Below, piece by piece: positions 6,058-9,519 of a DNA stretch of 9,519 nucleotides. Positions within the stretch are counted from its first letter, which is position 1; each line of letters opens with the position of its first letter. The notes beneath the pieces are model-generated. The model did no database searches. It worked only from the letters and a program-made list of their open reading frames with translations, and was not told the DNA's origin. Source of the stretch: Candidatus Poseidoniaceae archaeon (GTDB lineage: Archaea; Thermoplasmatota; Poseidoniia; Poseidoniales; Poseidoniaceae); the NCBI GenBank assembly GCA_013330925.1, contig DUHJ01000222.1, positions 1-9,519 of the forward strand. Reading direction: 5' to 3'. The translations under genes were made by a program, and so were the position numbers.

Positions 6058-6503
6058 CCACAACAATTCGTCGATGGGTGGAAACAGACACTGGACACAG
6101 GGTCCCAAACCACAGCAGCAAATGTGCACACCTGCACGGCCACAGGTACCGTTTCGAGGCAGAGGTCAGCGGTGAATTGGTTGGAGACCCAGACGCATCT
6201 GATGCAGGCATGGTCCTCGACTTTGCCGATGTATCGCGCATCCTGACCGAAGAAATCCACGACGTGGTGGACCACGCCTTCCTCGTTCAGGACACCGATG
6301 CCGAGGGGCGTGCCGCCTGTGAAGCGATGGGGCCAGGTCATCGAACCGTCGTCCTCCCCTTCCCGCCAACGGCCGAACACCTTGCAGCATGGGCGTACGC
6401 CCGTGTGGCCAAGGCCTTGGCCGTGAGCTACGGTGACCGTCTATACCTCGAAGCGCTCCATGTTCGTGAAACGCCCAAATCATGGGCCACGTTCAGGCCT
6501 TAG
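6054..6503 (+). CDS. queD: 6-carboxy-5,6,7,8-tetrahydropterin synthase QueD
   Basis: A 149-aa member of the 6-pyruvoyl-tetrahydropterin synthase family that converts dihydroneopterin triphosphate (FolE product) to CPH4 (QueE substrate). Zinc ligands are H15 (TGHR) and H28/H30 in CAHLHGH. The catalytic residues are C24, the D73-H74 pair in VVDHAFL, and E139 in the terminal VRET. GMVLDFADV (52-60) and PTAEHLAAW (105-113) are also typical. All key residues are present, so it looks active. ATG 6054 forms an ATGA overlap with msrB. The gene ends with TAG, the only legitimate-looking TAG stop in the window. That stop interlocks with the stop of the convergent methyltransferase gene, so no terminator can lie between them. 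Confidence 0.94.
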   Translation: MTTTIRRWVETDTGHRVPNHSSKCAHLHGHRYRFEAEVSGELVGDPDASDAGMVLDFADVSRILTEEIHDVVDHAFLVQDTDAEGRAACEAMGPGHRTVVLPFPPTAEHLAAWAYARVAKALAVSYGDRLYLEALHVRETPKSWATFRP

Positions 6504-7336
6504 TCGTCTTCGGGTGACGGCAGCCGTCGTCGTCGATGCTTGGACCACGACTCGTCCCCAGCAACCCGTTGCAATGCGGTGGTGGCATCGAGGTATGCGC
6601 CGATCAAACGCGTGAGTTCTTCGTCGGACGCACCGCCTTTTGCAGCTTGACGGATCAGCACCTGACGTACGCTCATGCGTCGTTCATCTAAACCGGGCAA
6701 CACATCAGCAAATTGCTCGATGCTTTCGCGGTACGCCCGTCGCAAGCCCGGTTCGTTTCTGACGTTGATGGGAACCACATCGGGCAAGGCCAGATCACTT
6801 CCTTGACGGTTCAACACCCTCGTTCGATGCAGTTCGTAAAGGAACAACGTCACGGCGTGGCTGAGGTTGGCGATGGGATAACCCTCCCACGTCGGGAGGG
6901 TGGCCAACATGTCGCAGCGGTCAAGATCTTCGTGGGACAGGCCCTTGCCTTCTTCGCCAAACACGAGCGCGACGTGCCCTTCTCCTTCTTCCAAGCGTGA
7001 GGCCAAATCCCACGGGTACAGAAAATGGCGAAAGACGGTTTTTCGTCCAAGCTCTCGCTTGCCCGAGGTCCCAACCACAAGCGTGGTGTCGGACACCGCT
7101 TCTTCGAGGGTGGTGTGAACCGTGGCGTTGTCGAGGATTCGGCCAGCGTGCTTTGCCCGGCTCCGGGCTTCGTCGTCGACGTCACATTGTGGATTGACCA
7201 ACCGCAATCGGTCGAAGCCGTGGTTCAGCATACCTCTGCATACGGCGCCAAGGTTGCCTGGATGTGACGTTCCGACGAGCACCACCGTCAACCGATAAGC
7301 GTCGGTCGGCAACGGGATGTCACTTCGCTGGCCCAT
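6500..7336 (-). CDS. trmJ: SPOUT-family RNA 2'-O-methyltransferase, TrmJ-like
   Basis: A 278-aa protein with the SpoU/TrmH-family domain in the first 170 residues. Motif 1 is SHPGNLGAVCRGMLNHGF (24-41, with N28 and R34), motif 2 is LVFGEEGKGLSHEDLDRCD (124-142), and motif 3 is PIANLSHAVTLFLYEL (154-169), which forms the SAM-binding knot. The wording of these motifs is closest to TrmJ, which methylates the 2'-OH of nucleotide 32 in tRNA; the exact target is inferred. A helical C-terminal extension (about 200-265) and a basic tail (SKHRRRR) could bind RNA. The start ATG (7336-7334) directly abuts the stop of the upstream 72-aa gene, with GGAGG just before it. It is the last gene of a ribosomal-protein operon, so it is probably expressed with translation genes. 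Confidence 0.9.
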   Translation of the reverse strand: MGQRSDIPLPTDAYRLTVVLVGTSHPGNLGAVCRGMLNHGFDRLRLVNPQCDVDDEARSRAKHAGRILDNATVHTTLEEAVSDTTLVVGTSGKRELGRKTVFRHFLYPWDLASRLEEGEGHVALVFGEEGKGLSHEDLDRCDMLATLPTWEGYPIANLSHAVTLFLYELHRTRVLNRQGSDLALPDVVPINVRNEPGLRRAYRESIEQFADVLPGLDERRMSVRQVLIRQAAKGGASDEELTRLIGAYLDATTALQRVAGDESWSKHRRRRLPSPEDD

Positions 7337-7555
7337 TCATTCAACCTCCTTGATGACCTTGGCCAAGACACGCGGATCGATGGGTGCGTAAATGAAGGCA
7401 ATGAAACCACCGTTCTCGCGATCGGGCATCGGTATGGAACGCTTCTTGAGGCCCACTTGTTCGCGCAGTGAAGCGAACAAGCGTTCCAAAATGGAGGCCT
7501 CATCAGCATGAACGCTGACTGGGTCTTGCGTCCAGTCGACGCGAATTTGAGCCAT
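7337..7555 (-). CDS. Unrecognised 72-aa protein in the ribosomal operon
   Basis: I do not recognise this family. The protein has a predicted strand (AQIRVDW), a helix rich in charged and hydrophobic residues (ASILERLFASLREQVGLK), a strand (GGFIAFIYAP) and a C-terminal helix (PRVLAKVIKEV). This suggests a compact alpha/beta fold with no transmembrane segment and no cysteines. It is very likely a real gene. It starts at an ATG with GAGG 7 nt upstream, overlapping the S17e stop codon, fills the gap between S17e and trmJ completely, and its TGA abuts the trmJ ATG with no spacer. Its position suggests a role in translation, RNA modification or ribosome assembly, but no function can be assigned. 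Small archaeal factors such as Pcc1 or L18a/LX were considered and do not match convincingly. Confidence 0.75.
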   Translation of the reverse strand: MAQIRVDWTQDPVSVHADEASILERLFASLREQVGLKKRSIPMPDRENGGFIAFIYAPIDPRVLAKVIKEVE

Positions 7556-7564
7556 GGACCGACC

Positions 7565-7756
7565 TCAGTCGGTTCGGCGCAGGCGGTAGCGGGTGACGTA
7601 ACCGGCGATCCAGTTGCGGAGTTTCTTGGAGTCCACGTCGGTCAATTGCTGGACCATACGCTTGTTGTGGTCGAAGTCCGCGGTGAACTTCTCACCGTGT
7701 TGCTCAACGAGCTTGATGGCGCGGATTTTGATGAAACTTGGTCGAATGTTGCCCAT
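7565..7756 (-). CDS. rps17e: 30S ribosomal protein S17e
   Basis: A 63-aa protein matching archaeal S17e along its whole length: MGNIRPSFIKIRAIKLVEQH, then FTADFDHNKRMVQQLT and SKKLRNWIAGYVTR. It is a small-subunit protein specific to archaea and eukaryotes. ATG 7756 is chosen because it begins the conserved MGxIRP and lies 8 nt after GGAG, which overlaps the L31e stop. An in-frame GTG at 7765 would add three non-conserved residues (MIC) and sits on that ribosome-binding site. It lies in the same operon as L31e, L39e and S19e. Confidence 0.93.
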   Translation of the reverse strand: MGNIRPSFIKIRAIKLVEQHGEKFTADFDHNKRMVQQLTDVDSKKLRNWIAGYVTRYRLRRTD

Positions 7757-7761
7757 GCAAA

Positions 7762-8037
7762 TCACTCCTGTGCGAGGGTTACCTCGATGGGGAAGTCAGG
7801 CTCGTCGTGACGCGTCACTTGGAGCTTGATTTTCCGGGGAGGGTTCTCAATGCCACGGGCCCAGATGTGCTCGTTGACGGACGGGTCGATGTAAATCTCC
7901 TCTTCAGGAGCGACCTTGAGGTGACGGATGACCTCATTTCGGATGATTTGGATGGCGCGTGGTGCACGCTTGTATCGGGTGATGTTCCACGCGTTGCGCA
8001 GAGGAACGGTGAGTTCGGAAACGGCTGCTCGGACCAT
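7762..8037 (-). CDS. rpl31e: 50S ribosomal protein L31e
   Basis: A 91-aa protein of the archaeal/eukaryotic L31e family. The conserved features are TVPLRNAWNITRYKRAPRAI (residues 10-29), IRNEVIRHLK, and EEEIYIDPSVNEHIWARGIE followed by PPRKIKLQVTR. Its length is normal for the family. GAGGTGA, overlapping the L39e stop codon, lies a few nt before the ATG at 8037. The L39e-L31e pair is a classic archaeal arrangement. Confidence 0.95.
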   Translation of the reverse strand: MVRAAVSELTVPLRNAWNITRYKRAPRAIQIIRNEVIRHLKVAPEEEIYIDPSVNEHIWARGIENPPRKIKLQVTRHDEPDFPIEVTLAQE

Positions 8038-8046
8038 GGGTTCACC

Positions 8047-8202
8047 TCAACGCTGGAGTTTGCTTCGGCGCCAGTGGTGGCGCTTGGGATGGCTGACCAT
8101 CTTGCGGTTCGTCTTGAGCATCACCCAGACAGGAACACGGCGGTTCTGCTTGCCGACCTTCATCAGGCGGGCCTTCTTTGCTGTTGGCTTGATCTTGGAC
8201 AT
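8047..8202 (-). CDS. rpl39e: 50S ribosomal protein L39e, 51 aa
   Basis: This short gene is absent from the supplied calls. Reading the minus strand from the ATG at 8202 gives 51 residues beginning [20 protein letters not shown], with the family core [15 protein letters not shown] and an ending [14 protein letters not shown]. It is extremely basic and of typical L39e length. L39e lines the peptide exit tunnel of archaeal and eukaryotic ribosomes. TGAGGTGAT, formed by the S19e stop codon and following bases, supplies the ribosome-binding site. The L39e stop in turn carries the site for L31e. Confidence 0.93.
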   Translation of the reverse strand: MSKIKPTAKKARLMKVGKQNRRVPVWVMLKTNRKMVSHPKRHHWRRSKLQR

Positions 8203-8211
8203 GATATCACC

Positions 8212-8703
8212 TCAGTACTTGTCCAGGCCGGGGTAGGCCTCGATGGCTTGGGGAAGCACCGCGTGGGCCACTTCGTCCATGATTTTCTGACCGGCGCCTG
8301 TGATAACGCGGCCCTTGTAGAGCATCTGCTCACCGTCGACGCTCTCGGTCGGCTTGAGCTCGACCAGTTCGACCAATCCTGCGGCTTCGAGTTGCTGCAT
8401 GGCGGTACGGATCACGTGTCGCGAGCCGGCGGCAGGGGTGTTCGGCATGGATCCGTTGTCCTTGTAACCGCCGAAGGCTTGGGACAGCGCGGTGATGCCG
8501 ATGGGGCCTTGTCGTGCAACCTTGCGGAGCACGGCAGCCGCGCGGAGATGCCACCAGTTGGATTGCGTGGGGGGGCGCTCGCGGGTCACGCCAGTCTTTG
8601 CGTACGCGGCCCATTCAGGTGCGACGATGGCTTCGACGTCACCCAGCCGGTCGGCCAAAGCAGGGATGAACATGTCCGTGGGAACGTCGTGATACGTCGT
8701 CAT
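8212..8703 (-). CDS. rps19e: 30S ribosomal protein S19e
   Basis: A 163-aa archaeal/eukaryotic S19e. Family features are TYHDVPTDMFIPALADRL at the start, then PEWAAYAKTGVTRERPP, NWWHLRAAAVLRKVARQGPI, and the DNA-binding-like helix region SRHVIRTAMQQLEAAGLVEL. It ends with GRVITGAGQKIMDEVA. It is the first gene of the operon, facing the divergent gene at 8830. ATG 8703 is chosen because MTTYHDVP is the usual beginning; TTG 8718 would add five residues and overlap the expected transcription start. No strong ribosome-binding site precedes the ATG, consistent with a short leader. Confidence 0.94.
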   Translation of the reverse strand: MTTYHDVPTDMFIPALADRLGDVEAIVAPEWAAYAKTGVTRERPPTQSNWWHLRAAAVLRKVARQGPIGITALSQAFGGYKDNGSMPNTPAAGSRHVIRTAMQQLEAAGLVELVELKPTESVDGEQMLYKGRVITGAGQKIMDEVAHAVLPQAIEAYPGLDKY

Positions 8704-8735
8704 TGGAACACCGAGCAATCGGGCGACCGAACGCC

Positions 8736-8747
8736 CCTATATCAAGG
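8736..8747 (-). promoter_or_regulatory. TATA-like promoter element for the S19e operon
   Basis: On the minus strand the sequence reads CCTTGATATAGG, the only clear TATA-like element in the divergent gap. Its centre is near 8741, about 38 nt upstream of the S19e ATG. Archaeal transcription usually starts about 25 nt downstream of the TATA centre, which would leave a leader of roughly a dozen nt. The CCTT upstream could be a weak BRE. This is prediction only. Confidence 0.5.
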
Positions 8748-8793
8748 CGACGGGGCACCACCGGCACGCGTCGCCCCTGTTGCATGGTCCGGT

Positions 8794-8809
8794 GAACATG
8801 TTCTTGAAC
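8794..8809. repeat. Alternating GAAC half-sites with a perfect 10-bp palindrome
   Basis: The sequence GAACATGTTCTTGAAC contains the perfect palindrome GAACATGTTC (8794-8803) and a third GAAC half-site at 8806-8809, all at 6-bp spacing. It ends 20 nt before the ATG at 8830, so it would overlap the promoter or start site of that gene. It could be an operator, but no cognate regulator is identifiable. Confidence 0.4.
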
Positions 8810-8829
8810 GGTGGGATGGACCGAAAGCC

Positions 8830-9519
8830 ATGAGGAAGGCTTTGGCTCAGAATCCGAACCTGCTTCGGACCTTGCTCGGTCTCTCTTTCACCCTCATCTT
8901 CATGCTCTCCTACGCCGTGTACGCGAACACCATCGACACGGCATATTACACCTACACCACCGAGGCAACGGTGACAGGGCAATCCAGCGATGATGGGTTG
9001 CAATTTGATCGCGTCCACGATGAAAGCGCGGACACAACAACGTGGTCGGCCAACGTGACCATTGACCGAAACAACCTGACGTGGGTCAACGTCACCGCAG
9101 AGGAACTTGCCCCCGGGGCCAGCCTTACGGTGTTTGATGCTGCAGGACTTTGGACGCACAGCCTCCTCGGCGTGGAAGATGCCAGGGACTTTTCATGCGC
9201 CGAGGACTGCCGTCAAAATGAATCCACGACGCTCGCGGAAACCGGTGGCGTGGCCGTGTACCGCGGACTTGCAGTGACTGGACCCGGGACCCGCTCCAAC
9301 GGAACCGTGGTGGCGGAGAGTCTGGATGAAGCCACGGACATGGCCGCAGAGATCGTCAACAACCGTCACGGTTCGGCCGTGTTGCGGGTCACCATCGTCG
9401 AACCAGGAAACCGCAGCACAACACCCGCCCTCTCGATTGAGATGGTCAACGAAGCCCTTGCTGAGGTCGTGCCCTTCGACGTCGACGTGGCGTCTGAATT
9501 CGTCTGGGCCTTGACGGCG
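8830..9519 (+). CDS. Membrane-anchored, sequon-rich surface protein (3' truncated by the window edge)
   Basis: This frame runs without a stop for 230 codons to the right edge and is missing from the supplied calls. After a short basic N-terminus (MRKALAQNPNLLR) comes one hydrophobic segment (about 14-32, TLLGLSFTLIFMLSYAVYA), a signal peptide or signal anchor. The rest is polar, acidic, Thr-rich and outward-facing in character. It contains six N-X-S/T sequons (in ANVTID, NNLTW, VNVTAE, QNEST, SNGTVV and GNRSTT) and one closely spaced Cys pair (CAEDC) that could form a disulfide. The pattern fits an archaeal cell-surface or extracytoplasmic protein. I do not recognise the family. ATG 8830 is chosen because it precedes the basic N-terminus; it has only a weak upstream GGTGGGATGG. 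Other short frames over this region are shadows. Confidence 0.75.
   Translation, partial: MRKALAQNPNLLRTLLGLSFTLIFMLSYAVYANTIDTAYYTYTTEATVTGQSSDDGLQFDRVHDESADTTTWSANVTIDRNNLTWVNVTAEELAPGASLTVFDAAGLWTHSLLGVEDARDFSCAEDCRQNESTTLAETGGVAVYRGLAVTGPGTRSNGTVVAESLDEATDMAAEIVNNRHGSAVLRVTIVEPGNRSTTPALSIEMVNEALAEVVPFDVDVASEFVWALTA

Noticed and set aside
8794..8809. Eukaryotic heat-shock element or bacterial LexA box
   Set aside because: The GAA/TTC phasing resembles both superficially, but archaea lack HSF, and the GAAC-GTTC spacing (2 bp) differs from the Gram-positive LexA box (4 bp).
8811..8993. 60-codon + frame overlapping the start of the gene at 8830
   Set aside because: Out of frame with the long open frame that has a clear signal anchor and sequons; treated as a shadow.
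1..9519. CRISPR array, tRNA or rRNA gene, insertion sequence, phage genes or riboswitch
   Set aside because: No regularly spaced repeats, cloverleaf-like stretches, transposase motifs or long structured leaders were seen; nearly all bases are coding.

Overview
The window looks like a dense, moderately GC-rich archaeal chromosome segment. The minus-strand cluster at 6500-8703 encodes ribosomal proteins S19e, L39e, L31e and S17e, which bacteria lack, and the + strand carries the preQ0 branch that feeds archaeosine in archaeal tRNA. Strong GGAGGTGA-type ribosome-binding sites often overlap the preceding stop codon, TGA is the stop in nearly every gene, and genes abut or overlap by 1-4 nt. A planktonic euryarchaeon such as Marine Group II (Ca. 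Poseidoniales) is my best guess. That is an inference from gene content and style, not a database result.

Layout. (1) 1-3481, +: the C-terminal two thirds of a methylmalonyl-CoA mutase large subunit, methylmalonyl-CoA epimerase, and a two-gene ABC-2 type exporter (ATPase plus permease). All are tightly coupled. (2) 3482-3525: a short gap with an 8-bp direct repeat and the likely promoter of the next operon. (3) 3526-6503, +: a 58-aa ribbon-helix-helix protein (not in the supplied gene calls), GTP cyclohydrolase I (folE), queE, queC, msrB and queD. FolE, QueD, QueE and QueC are the four consecutive steps from GTP to preQ0. MsrB, a methionine sulfoxide reductase, is inserted between queC and queD. 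(4) 6500-8703, -: S19e, L39e, L31e, S17e, an unrecognised 72-aa protein and a TrmJ-like SPOUT RNA methyltransferase. The last gene runs tail to tail into queD with interlocked stop codons. (5) 8704-8829: a 126-bp divergent promoter region with a TATA-like box and small palindromes. (6) 8830-9519, +: the start of a membrane-anchored protein rich in N-glycosylation sequons, running off the right edge.

The main points of interest are in the preQ0 operon. queE carries an in-frame TAG exactly where the family usually has an aromatic residue before its V-S-P-K motif, and it appears to start at a CTG. The adjacent QueC keeps its PP-loop and substrate regions, but all four cysteines of the usual C-terminal zinc site are replaced. 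FolE, MsrB and QueD look fully intact. Either the pathway is beginning to decay, or this lineage has a modified QueE/QueC pair. The epimerase also lacks a usual metal-ligand histidine.
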